This document shows positions 44,537-54,207 of a stretch of DNA of 64,000 bases, one piece after another. The stretch is from contig CP136067.1 of the NCBI GenBank assembly GCA_032622095.1, forward strand, positions 62,878,893 through 62,942,892, given 5' to 3'. How positions within the stretch are numbered: the stretch's first letter is position 1; the number at the start of each line of letters is the position of its first letter. Position numbers and translations under genes: made by a program. The notes beneath the pieces are model-generated. The model searched no databases. It saw nothing but the letters and a program-made list of their open reading frames with translations, and was not told where the DNA came from. Source of the DNA: Siphonodentalium dalli (lineage: Eukaryota; Mollusca; Scaphopoda; Gadilida; Siphonodentaliidae).

Positions 44537-45411
44537 TCTTCTATCTTCTTCTTCTATACTATATATTTTGAGAACTCCGTGTATTCGAGAGATAGCCCAC
44601 ACCCTCCGGACCTCAATGATATGATCGTGAATGAGTATTGATATACCCCACTAAACTTTGACAAACACCAGTAATGGTGTGTAGATCATTTACATATCTC
44701 TCCTATATATTTTGATGCAATCTATCTAATTTACATATCTCTCTTATATATTTGTGTGTGTGTGTGTGTGGGGGGGGGGGGGGGTACTTCATACAAATCT
44801 ACGATTCTCGACCGATCGGGACGAAACTTGGTACGTGTGTGTAGTTTGACCAGGCGGTGGTCGTTGTCGTATTGGCGAGCCCGTGCGACGCCCGTGCAGC
44901 GCATGAGCAGACGACATCTCGGAAACGGGTGGAGCTATCGACTTGAAATTTGCTATGTGAATGTATCTTTGCGCCGGGTACAAATTTTATCGGGTCGCCG
45001 AGCCCGTGCGACGACCGTGCAGCGCATGCGCAGACGAGATCTCGGAAAAGGGTGGAGCTATCGACTTGAAATTTGCTATGTGAATGTATCTTGCGCCGGG
45101 TACAAATTTTATCGGGTCGCCGAGCCCGTGCGACGCCCGTGCAGCGCATGCGCAGACGAGATCTCGGAAACGGGTGGAGCTATCGACTTGAAATTTGGCA
45201 TGTGAATGTATCTTGCGCCGGGTACAAATTTTATCGAGTCGCTGAGTCCGTGCGACGCCAGATTCGCGCATGCGCAGACCAGATCTCGGAAACTGGTGGA
45301 GCTACCGGGTACAAATTTTTCTTATTGAAACGCGTGGAGCTAAAAATTTAAAAAATATATATAAAAATGTCATGTTTCGGACAAGCCGCCGGTGGCGGGC
45401 TAACATGCTAG
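44537..45411 (+). mobile_element. Helitron-like unit 3 with internal 122-bp tandem repeats
   Basis: Begins with an expanded TCTTCTATC... start and ends CCGCCGGTGGCGGGC...CTAG. From 44881 to 45330 it carries about four units (121-124 bp) around GTGCGACGCCCGTGCAGCGC and GAGATCTCGGAAACGGGTGG, unusually GC-rich for the window. A G-run lies near 44770. Frames of 92-149 codons here are repeat translations. Confidence 0.7.
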
Positions 45412-46301
45412 TCTACTATATAATTTGAGACTTCCATATATATATGTGTGTGTATATTTGTCCTCTATAGACTCCAAAACGGCTGGCTCGATTGAGCTCA
45501 AACTTCCCATCTAAGGGTAAAAAAACACGGGAATGGTCGTCGCGGCGTTTTGGAGAAGCTTTGAGCACTCGTTCTCCACTCCCAATCATCAAAATCACCG
45601 TAATCGGCACGACGGGGGTTAAGGCAGTCACGCTCTTTATATTGACCAAATTTGGCGTTGTTAACCGAGTAACGCTCTTTATTGCCATCGGCGTTGCTAA
45701 ACGGTCACCTATGCGTACGAAACTACGGATGCAAAACGCACCGGTGCATTTATCTTGATTAAAAAGGCAGAATTAACTCATTGAAAAACAACAATTGCGT
45801 GTCGTGTGATTCTTATGTTTGTCGTTCCTAGGAACGGGGGAGATTTTCATCGAATCATACCTCTTTTAGGGATGTGTACCATAATATCTCTTGATTAAAA
45901 AGGCAGAATTAACTCATTGAAAAACAAAAAATGCGTGTTGTGTGATTCTTATGTCTGTCGTTCTTAGGAAGGGGGGTATTTCATCGGGTCAGTTTTCCGC
46001 CCTAGGGACGGGTGCCATCATTTCTCTTGTTTTCTCTTGATTAAAAAGGCAGAATTAACTCATTGAAAAACAAAAAATGCGTGTTGGGTGATTCTTATTT
46101 CTGTCGTTCCTACGAAGGGGGAGATTGTTATCGGGTCAGTAAATTAAATTAAAAAATTAAAAGGCAGAATTAACTCATTGAATAACAACAAATTAAATAA
46201 AATAATTAATTATTAAAAAAAACAATTTAAATTAAAAAACAATTAATTAAAAAAATGTCATGTTTCTGACCAACCACGCCAGTGGCGGGCTAACCTACTA
46301 G
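45412..46301 (+). mobile_element. Helitron-like unit 4
   Basis: Starts TCTACTATATAATTTGAG and ends CGCCAGTGGCGGGC...CTAG. Includes a set of ~130-bp internal repeats with AGGCAGAATTAACTCATTG. Confidence 0.7.
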
Positions 46302-46326
46302 TCTACTATATAAGTTGAGACTTCCG

Positions 46327-46359
<33 letters not shown>

Positions 46360-47367
46360 ATTTGTCCTGTATATACTCCAAAACGGCTGGCTCGATTGAG
46401 CTCAAACTTCCCATCTAAGGTTGAAAAACCACGGGAATGGTCGTCGCGTGGTTTTGGAGAAGCTCTGAGCACTCGTTCTCCACTCACAATCATCAAAATC
46501 ACCGTCCTCGGCACTGCGGAGGTTAAGGCAGACACGCTCTTTATATTGACCAAATTTGGCGTTGTTAACCGAGTAACGCTCTTTATTGCCATCGGCGTTG
46601 CTAAACGGTCACCTATGCGTACGAAACTACGGATGCAAAACGCACCGGAACGGCGGGATGCATTTATCTTGATTAAAAAGGCAGAATTAACTCATTGGAA
46701 AACAAATGCGTGTCGTGTGATTCTTATGTCTGTCGTTCCTAGAAACGGGGGAGATTTTCACCGAATCATACCTCTTTTAGGGACGGGTACCATAATTTCT
46801 CTTGATTAAAAAGGCAGAATTAACTCATTGAAAAACAAAAAATGCGTGTTGTGTGATTCTCATGTCTGTCGTTCTTAGGAAGGGGGGCGGGGGGGGATTT
46901 CGTCGGGTCAGTTTTTCCGCCCTAGGGACGGGTACCATCATTTCTCTTGTTTTCTCTTGATTAAAAAGGCAGAATTAACTCATTGAAAAACAAAAAATGC
47001 GTGTTGGGTGATTCTTATGTCTATCGTTCTTAGGAAGGGGGGTATTTCATCGGGTCAGTTTTCCGCCCTAGGGACGGGTACCATCATTTCTCTTGTTTTC
47101 TCTTGATTAAAAAGGCAGAATTAACTCATTGAAAAACAAAAAATGCGAGTTGGGTGATTCTTATTTCTGTCGTTCCTACGAAGGGGGAGATTGTTATCGG
47201 GTCAGTAAATTAAATTAAAAAATTAAAAGGCAGAATTAACTCATTGAATAACAACAAATAAAATAAAATAATTAATTATTAAAAAAAAAAATTTAAATTA
47301 AAAAACAATTAATTAAAAAAATGTCATGTTTCTGACCAACCACGCCAGTGGCGGGTTAACCTGCTAG
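46302..47367 (+). mobile_element. Helitron-like unit 5
   Basis: Starts TCTACTATATAAGTTGAG and ends CGCCAGTGGCGGGT...CTAG. Closely related to units 4 and 6. The 164-codon frame at 46315-46809 has parallels in related units only because they share DNA sequence. Confidence 0.7.
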
Positions 47368-47392
47368 TCTACTATATAATTTGAGACTTCCG

Positions 47393-47435
<43 letters not shown>

Positions 47436-48293
47436 ATTTGTCCTCTATATACTCCAAAACGGCTGGCTCGATTGAGCTCAAACTTCCCATCTAAGGTTAA
47501 AAACCACGGGAATGGTCGTCGCGGCGTTTTGGAGAAGCTCTGAGCACTCGTTCTCCACTCCCAATCATCAAAATCACCGTCCTCGGCACTGCGGAGGTTA
47601 AGGCCTACACGCTCTTTATATTGACCAAATTTGGCGTTGTTAACCGAGTAACGCGCTTTATTGGCATCGGCGTTGCTAAACGGTCACCTATGCGTACGAA
47701 ACTACGGATGCAAAACGCACCGGAACGGCGGAATGCATTTATCTTGATTAAAAAGGCAGAATTAACTCATTGGAAAACAACAAATGCGTGTCGTGTGATT
47801 CTTATGTCTGTCGTTCCTAGGAACGGGGGAGATTTTCATCGAATCATACCTCTTTTAGGGACGGGTACCATAATTTCTCTTGATTAAAAAGGCAGAATTA
47901 ACTCATTGAAAAACAAAAAATGCGTGTTGTGTGATTCTTATGTCTGTCGTTCTTAGGAAAGGGGGGGGGGTGGGATTTCGTCGGGTCAGTTTTTCCGCCC
48001 TAGGGACGGGTACCATCATTTCTCTTGTTTTCTCTTGATTAAAAAGGCAGAATTAACTCATTGAAAAACAAAAAATGCGTGTTGTGTGATTCTTATGTAT
48101 GTCGTTCCTGGGAAGGGGGAGATTTTCATCGGGTCAGTAAATTAAATTAAAAAATTAAAAAGGCAGAATTAACTCATTGAATAACAACAAATTAAATTAA
48201 ATAATTAATTATTAAAAACAAAAAATAAAATAATTTTTTTTTTTAAATGGGATGTTTCTGACCAAACACGCATGTGGCTGGCTAACCTGCTAG
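47368..48293 (+). mobile_element. Helitron-like unit 6
   Basis: Starts TCTACTATATAATTTGAG and ends GGCTGGCTAACCTGCTAG, with a weakened hairpin. Confidence 0.7.
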
Positions 48294-49063
48294 TCTACTA
48301 TATATTTTTGAGAAATACGTAAATATATGTGTATATATATGTGTATATATATGTGTTTGTCCTTTATAGACTCGAAAACGGCTTCACCGATTAAGACCAA
48401 GCTTCCCATCTAAGGGTAAAAAGTCACGGGAAATGTCAACGGATCATTCGCGAGCCCGTGCGACGACTCCTTCGCCCCTTATCCACTCCCCAGTTATCGT
48501 CATTGGCCGGGAGTACTTAACGCAATAACGCTAAACGCTCCTTATATCTTCCATATTTGGGTTCGTTAACCGGTTAGCTCTTTATTCCCATCGGCTTTCG
48601 CATACGGCTTTTGTTTACATTATCGCTCGAAATGGAACTCGCTTCTGTGTGATCCTTACGTACCTAGGGCTTCATAGGAACGGGGGACATTTTCATCGGC
48701 TCAGTTTTTCCACCCGAGGTGATCTTCACCTTGAAACGGGTACCCACAAATGATATATATGTGTGTGTCCTTTATAGACTCGAACCGATTGAGCTCAAAC
48801 TTGCAACCTACGGGAAATGTCATGGACGGGTTAAATTGTGACCCCGACCTGACATCGACCTTGAAAATGATCAATTCAAGGTCAAATCGGGTCAAATTGA
48901 AAAACAAAAAATTACAAAATTAAAAAGGCACAATTAACTCATTGAAAAACCAAAAATTAAATTAAAAAATTAATTAAAACAAATTTATTAAATTAAAAAA
49001 TTAAAAAGGCACAATTAATTCATTGAAAAACAAAAAATTAAATTAAAAAAATTAACCTGCTAG
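48294..49063 (+). mobile_element. Helitron-like unit 7
   Basis: Starts TCTACTATATATTTTTGAG. Its end has lost the hairpin (AAAATTAACCTGCTAG) but the CTAG|TC junction is kept. Confidence 0.6.
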
Positions 49064-49196
49064 TCTACTATATATTTGAGAACTCCGTATATAACTATAC
49101 TAGAAGGTGACCCGACTTCGTCCGGGCTTTGACCATGAATTGACCAATTAATTCATTGAAAAACAAAAAATTAAATTAAAAAAATTAACCTGCTAG
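49064..49196 (+). mobile_element. Helitron-like unit 8, 133-bp deletion form
   Basis: Starts TCTACTATATATTTGAG and ends CCTGCTAG. Its first part repeats at 49197 onward, so it is a short version of the next unit fused to the tail of unit 7 type. Confidence 0.6.
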
Positions 49197-49661
49197 TCTA
49201 CTATATATTTGAGAACTCCGTATATAACTATACTAGAAGGTGACCCGACTTCGTCCGGGCTTTGACCATGAATTGACCATTTTGAAGGTCAAGGTCAGGT
49301 GGGGTAACGATTTGACCCGTCCAAAACACTGCCCTGACAAAAGTACCCGTCGAAATCCATCCGGTTTTACCCGATTTGACATTGAATTGATCATTTTGAA
49401 GGTCAAGGTCAGGTCGGGGTCACGACTCGACCCGTCCAATACACTCAGTGGACAAAAGTAACCCTACGTATCAAATTTCGTCGAAATCCCATCAAAATTC
49501 GCGATTTGACCTTGATTTGACCCGATTTCAAGGTAAAGGTCACGTCGCACGGGCAAATTAATAGGTTTATGCCACTCCCCAGCCGAAGGTACCCATACAT
49601 ACCAAGTTTCATCGAAATCCCGTGATATTCGGGCGTTTGACCTTCCAAATATATATATAGA
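49197..49661 (+). mobile_element. Helitron-like unit 9, incomplete
   Basis: Starts as unit 8, then contains repeated AAGGTCAAGGTCA and GACCCGACTTCGTCCGGGC blocks. It is cut off at 49661 by an inverted unit. Confidence 0.55.
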
Positions 49662-50444
49662 CTAGCATGTTAGCCCGCCACCTGCGGCGTTTGTCCGAAA
49701 CATGACATTTTTTTAATTATTTTGTTTTTATATTATGTTTTTTGAATTTTTAATATTAATTTAATGTTTTTTAAATTTAATTTACGTTTTTTTTGAATTT
49801 TTTAATTAATTTAATTCTTTTTTATAATTTAATTCTTTTTTTTTATGAAAAATCCCCCCTTCCTAGGAACGACAGACAACGCATTCTTTGTTTTTCAATG
49901 AGTTAATTCATGGTACCCGTCCTAAACTTCCCGTTATTTAACCTGCCCGTGGCCATTGGGCAGCCCCTGACAGAGGTTGTCCACCCTTACGAGATGGTCA
50001 ATAGTCCCCGAAAAGAGCGGACAGTCAATTAATCCCGTCGTGAAATCTCTCTGCATAATATTTCGAACGATAACGTTGCGTTGGATTGTAAACAAAGATC
50101 TTAGATCTTAGATCAATTCTGCCTTTTGCATTTTGCGTTTCTCATCCGTATTTCGCACGCATGGGGTAGTCGTTTAGCTATGTCGATTGCAATAAAGAGC
50201 GTTCGTCGTTAACATTTCCGAATATGGTCAATATAAAGATCGTTGATGCCGTAACCCCCGAAGTGGCGTTTGCGGTGATTTTGATGATTGGGAGTGGAGA
50301 ATCAGTGCTCTGTTGGTCAGAAATTTAATTTTTTTTAATATTTTTGTTTCTGGCGGAAAAATTTACCCGATGAAATCCCCCCTTCCTAGGAACGACAGAC
50401 AACGCATTCTTTGTTTTCTTTTCTTTTTTTTAACCTGCCCGTAC
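49662..50444 (-). mobile_element. Inverted Helitron-like fragments
   Basis: CTAGCATGTTAGCCCGCCAC at 49662 is the 3' end of a unit in reverse orientation. Complementary blocks of the unit interior follow (ACTCATTG, GGAACGACAGAC, GATGATTGGGAGTGGAGAA near 50280). A second partial inverted piece starts near 50340. Confidence 0.55.
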
Positions 50445-50840
50445 CCGTCCTAATGTCATGAAATCTCTCTGCATAATATTTCGAGCGATAACATTGCATT
50501 GCATTGAAAACAAACGCTTCCCGTCGTGAAATCTCTCTGCGATAACATTGCATTGAATTGAAAACAAACGCTTCCCGTCGTGAAATCTCTCTGCATAATA
50601 TTTTCGAGTCTGCCGTACCCGTCCTAATGTCGTGAAATCTCTCTGCATAATATTTCGAGCGATAACATTGCATTGAATTGAAAACAAACGCTTTCCGTCG
50701 TGAAATCTCTCTGCATAATATTTCGAGCGACTCCCGTCATACAGATAAGTAGATAGCGAAAACGACGCTCTTTATATAGACACTGCGGAAAAAAATTCAT
50801 GTTTCTGACGATTGCCGCCAGTGGCGGGCTAATCCGCTAG
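50445..50840 (+). repeat. ~68-bp minisatellite and final Helitron-type 3' end
   Basis: 50455-50735 contains about four copies of GTCGTGAAATCTCTCTGCAT with AACATTGCATTGAATTG. Then GCCGCCAGTGGCGGGCTAAT...CTAG ends at 50840, followed by TCTCCTATATATTTTGA, after which satellite B begins. Confidence 0.65.
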
Positions 50841-50857
50841 TCTCCTATATATTTTGA

Positions 50858-51960
50858 CCATGCAGCCCCTTCCAAATGTTCGAAAATTGGGCTGAAGTCG
50901 TGCATGGTGTGTCAAAATAGCACTTTTCGTTACTAAATCGGCTGCGTAGCCAGAACCATGGTGGCCACCCGGGAATCATTGTATTTTCGTGCGGTGCCAC
51001 CCAGCGGGCATCTGTAGGAAAGTCACGCGACCACGCAGCCCTCCCAAATTTTCGAAAATTGGGCTGAAGTCGTGCATGGGGTGTCAAAATAGCACTTTTC
51101 GTTACTAAATCGGCTGCGTAGCCAGAGTCATGGTGGCCGCCCGGGAATCCTTGTATTTTCGTGCGGTGCCATCCAGCGGGCATCTATAGGAAAGTCACGC
51201 GACCACGCAGCCCCTCCCAAATTTTCGAAAATTGGGCTGAAGTCGTGCATGGGGTGTAAAAATAGCACTTTTCGTTGCTAAATCGGCTGCGTAGCCAGAG
51301 TCATGGTGGCCACCCGGGAATCCTTGTATTTGCGTGCGGTGCCACCCAGCGTACATCTATAGGAAAGTCACGCGGCCATGCAGCCCCTGCCAAAGTTTCG
51401 AAAATTGGGCTGAAGTCGTGCATGGGGTGTCAAAATAGCACTTTTCGTTACTAAATCGGCTGCGTAGCCAGAGTCATGGTGCCCACCCGGGAATCGTTGT
51501 ATTTTCGTGCGGTGCCACCCAGCGGGCATCTATAGGAAAGTCACGCGACCACGCAGCCCCTCCCAAATTTTCGAAATTCGGGCTGAAGTCGTGCATGGAT
51601 CTAAAAATTGCACTTTTTGTTCCTAAATCGGCTGCGTAGCCAGAACCATGGTGGCCACCCGGGAATCCTTGTATTTTCGTGCGGTGCCACCCAGCGGGCA
51701 TCTATAGGACAGGGACGATTACATATAGCCCCTTCCAATTTTTCGAAAATTGGGCTGAAGTCGTGCATGTGGTGTCGAAATAGCACTCGTTGTTACTAAA
51801 TCGGCTGCGTAGCCAGAACCATGGCGGCCACCCGGGAATCCTTTCATTTTCGTGCGGTGCCACCCAGTGGGCATCTATAGGACAGGGACGCGGCCATATA
51901 GACCCTTCCAATTTTTCGAAAATTGGGCTGAAGTCGTGCATGGAGCTCAAAATTGCACTT
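50858..51960 (+). repeat. Satellite B array, 172-173 bp units, about six copies
   Basis: Unit starts TAAATCGGCTGCGTAGCCAG occur at 50933, 51106, 51279, 51452, 51624 and 51796. Units contain GTGGCCACCCGGGAATCC, TTTTCGTGCGGTGCCACCC, AAAATTGGGCTGAAGTCGTG. The layout aligns with satellite A, so A and B are diverged subfamilies. Confidence 0.9.
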
Positions 51961-51975
51961 TTTGTTACTAAATTC

Positions 51976-52490
51976 ACAAAATATAATAATAATCGTTACT
52001 AAATCGCCTATGTATGCATATCCACAGCATCTACGGGACCATCCTTTTGGATTCTTCTTGTGCCACCACTAATCGATCTAAAAATCACAAACTAGGTCAC
52101 ATAAACTTGTCCAGCTGTTCAAAAATTGGGCGTAAGTCGTGCGTGGGGTAAAATTAGGACATTTTTCGTTGCTAAATTCCTTATGTATTCATAACCACAG
52201 CAGCCAGGGAGCTATCTTTATGGATACTTCTTGTGCCATCATTAGTCCATTTTGAAATCACAAACTAGTGTACATACGCCTCTCCAGCTGTTCAAAAATT
52301 GTGCGTAAGTCGTGCGTGGGGTCAAAATAATGAAAAAATTCATTTTTCGTTGATAAATCGCCTGCGTATAGGCATAACCATAGCAGTCACGGGGCTATCC
52401 TTGTGGATTCTTCTTGTGCCACCACTAGTCCATCTAGAAATCACAAATTGGTTCACATACACATGTCCAGCTGGGATTGTTTGTAATAAC
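51976..52490 (+). repeat. Satellite A, three units
   Basis: Same unit as at 32.4 kb. It ends at CAGCTGG near 52483, where unique sequence begins. Confidence 0.85.
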
Positions 52491-52699
52491 AACAGACTGT
52501 CTGATGCCTGTGATCCCGAGGGGGTCCCACATGATTCGGTATGGGTTGACTCAAAACCATTATAAATATTTATATTACTTTGTAATAAAATATATGTTGC
52601 TGCGCAATTCAGACTATTGAATCGAGGCTGGCTTACCTTCAATTATATATGTTATATTATTGTGACAGAGTCACTAAGTAATATACATATAACAGAACA
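52491..52699 (+). other. 5' flank of the captured gene fragment
   Basis: It begins GGATTGTTTGTAATAAC where satellite A stops. Possibly promoter or 5' untranslated sequence that came with the fragment; no core motif is clear enough to call. Confidence 0.35.
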
Positions 52700-53475
52700 A
52701 TGGCAGACTTTGATAACCTCACATTTGATCCTGATATCAGAGCCGATGAGGATCCTCTTGACGGCAACAACCAGGCTGATACATCAAGAACTCCTGCAGT
52801 CGGCGGTTGATGACTATTATGGCGCCATGGCCAGAAGGGGACGAACACCAGCCCTTGGCCGCGCCCCTCAAAATTTGAGCTCGACACACGCGGACAGATC
52901 CGATTAAAGGCATATCCCGATATCATTCTCACAAACACTCGTACCAGTGAGTCCCTAGCGATATCGACGATAGCCGGCCGGCGGGTCGGAAGTGCGGCCA
53001 TCCGAGAAGACTTGGGATTTGCTGACTGGCGCCCAGAAGGAAGGGACGGGGCGCGATCAAAGACGATCACAGCCCATCAGACAGCAAGGAATGAACTCGG
53101 CTGTGTGGCTTATGCTGCAGATAGTGTAGAGCTGCAGGACCTGGGGCAAACTGCAAAAGAGGCATCGGTTGTGGTAGGGCGAATGGAGACCATCTTCACA
53201 GATGCCGACATTGAAGAGATCATCGGAACTATGCATGACCCCCAACTAAACCTCCGCGAGATCAGGGGCTGGACAAGGCAATGCAGACCATTCGAGGCGA
53301 GTTGACCAACAACCTGGCCAAACTATCCGCATTGGATTAACACATCGCAGTGGAGAAGCGGAAACCGGATGAGGCAGACAGTGGGGCTGTCGAATGGAAT
53401 ACCAGGCGCCGCATCGCAGAGCGATTGTGCAACATTGAAGATGAACGGGCCTCCCGCCTGGAGGATTCCCGGGTG
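52700..53475 (+). pseudogene. Captured gene fragment, N-terminal part of an uncharacterised protein with coiled coil
   Basis: From the ATG at 52700: MADFDNLTFDPDIRADEDPL, then a stop at 52808 and a frameshift. The longest clean part reads ELDTRGQIRLKAYPDIILTN, then GSAAIREDLGFADWRPEGRD (52890-53040) and DLGQTAKEASVVVGRMETIF. After a shift near 53270 it continues AMQTIRGELTNNLAKLSALD (one stop), VEKRKPDEA and RRRIAERLCNIEDERASRLE. It is then cut by satellite B. Base composition is far more GC-rich and codon-like than the surroundings. I recall multi-copy proteins of unknown function in cnidarian and other invertebrate gene sets with the same order (R-G-R-L-R-L-K-Y-P-D block, L-R-E-x-x-G-L-D-K block, coiled coil), usually ending in a hydrophobic C-terminus that is missing here. 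Function unknown. Confidence 0.6.
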
Positions 53476-54170
53476 GCCACCATGGTTCTGGCTACGCGGC
53501 CGATTCAGGAACAAAAAGTGCAATTTTTAGCTCCATGCACGACTTCAGCCCAATTTTCGAAAATTGGTAGGGCTGCGTGGTCGCGTGACTTTCCTAAAGA
53601 TGTCCGCTGGGTGGCACCGCACGAAAATACAAGGATTGCCGGGTGGCCACCGTGACTGGCTACGCAGCCGATTTAGTAACGAAAAGTGCTATTTTGACAC
53701 CCCATGCATGCATGACTTCAGCCCAATTTCCGAAAATTTTGAACGGGCTGCATGGTCGCGTGACTTTCTTAAAATTGGCCACTGGGTGGCACCGCACGAA
53801 AATACAAGGATTCCGGGTGGCCACCATGACTCTGGCTACGCAGCCGATTTAGGAACAAAAAGTGCTATTTTGACACCCCATGCACGCCTTCAGCCCAATT
53901 TTCGAAAATTTGGCAGGGGCTGCATGATCGCGTGACTTTCCTATAGATGCCCGCTGGGTGGTACCGCACGAAAATACAAGGATTAGAAAAGTGCTATTTT
54001 GACACCCCATGCACGACTTCAGCCAATTTTCGAAAATTTGGCAGGGGCTGCATGGTGGCGTGACTTTCCTATAGATGCCCACTGGTGGCACCGCACGGAA
54101 ATACAAGGATTCCCGGGTGATCAGCGTGGCTCTGGCTACGCAGCCGATTTAGTAACAAAAGTGCAATTTT
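53476..54170 (-). repeat. Satellite B, reverse orientation
   Basis: About four units, complementary to 50858-51960. Together they flank the 51.98-53.47 kb segment as inverted arms. Frames such as 53564-53935 are satellite translations. Confidence 0.85.
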
Positions 54171-54207
54171 AGGAGAATAGGGAACTGGGAACGGAATTCA
54201 TGGAGCT

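Larger units (their letters stand above)
51976..54207 (+). mobile_element. Internal 2.2-kb copy of the giant element carrying the gene fragment
   Basis: It begins AAAATATAATAATAATCGTT, matching the sequence about 52 bp inside the left end of the giant element. It continues with three satellite-A units and ends 54171-54207 with GGAACTGGGAACGGAATTCA to GGAGCT, the right terminus. Between them are a gene fragment (52700-53475) and inverted satellite B. The outer ~50 bp of its left end are missing and no target duplication is evident. Confidence 0.65.

Noticed and set aside
44756-45351. Frames of 92-149 codons with repeated GC-rich peptide units
   Set aside because: They follow the 122-bp tandem repeats of a Helitron-like unit in several frames at once.
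46315-47887. Similar frames of 164 and 88 codons as a conserved gene
   Set aside because: Similarity equals the DNA identity of neighbouring Helitron-like units; frames shift with small indels and have no domain.
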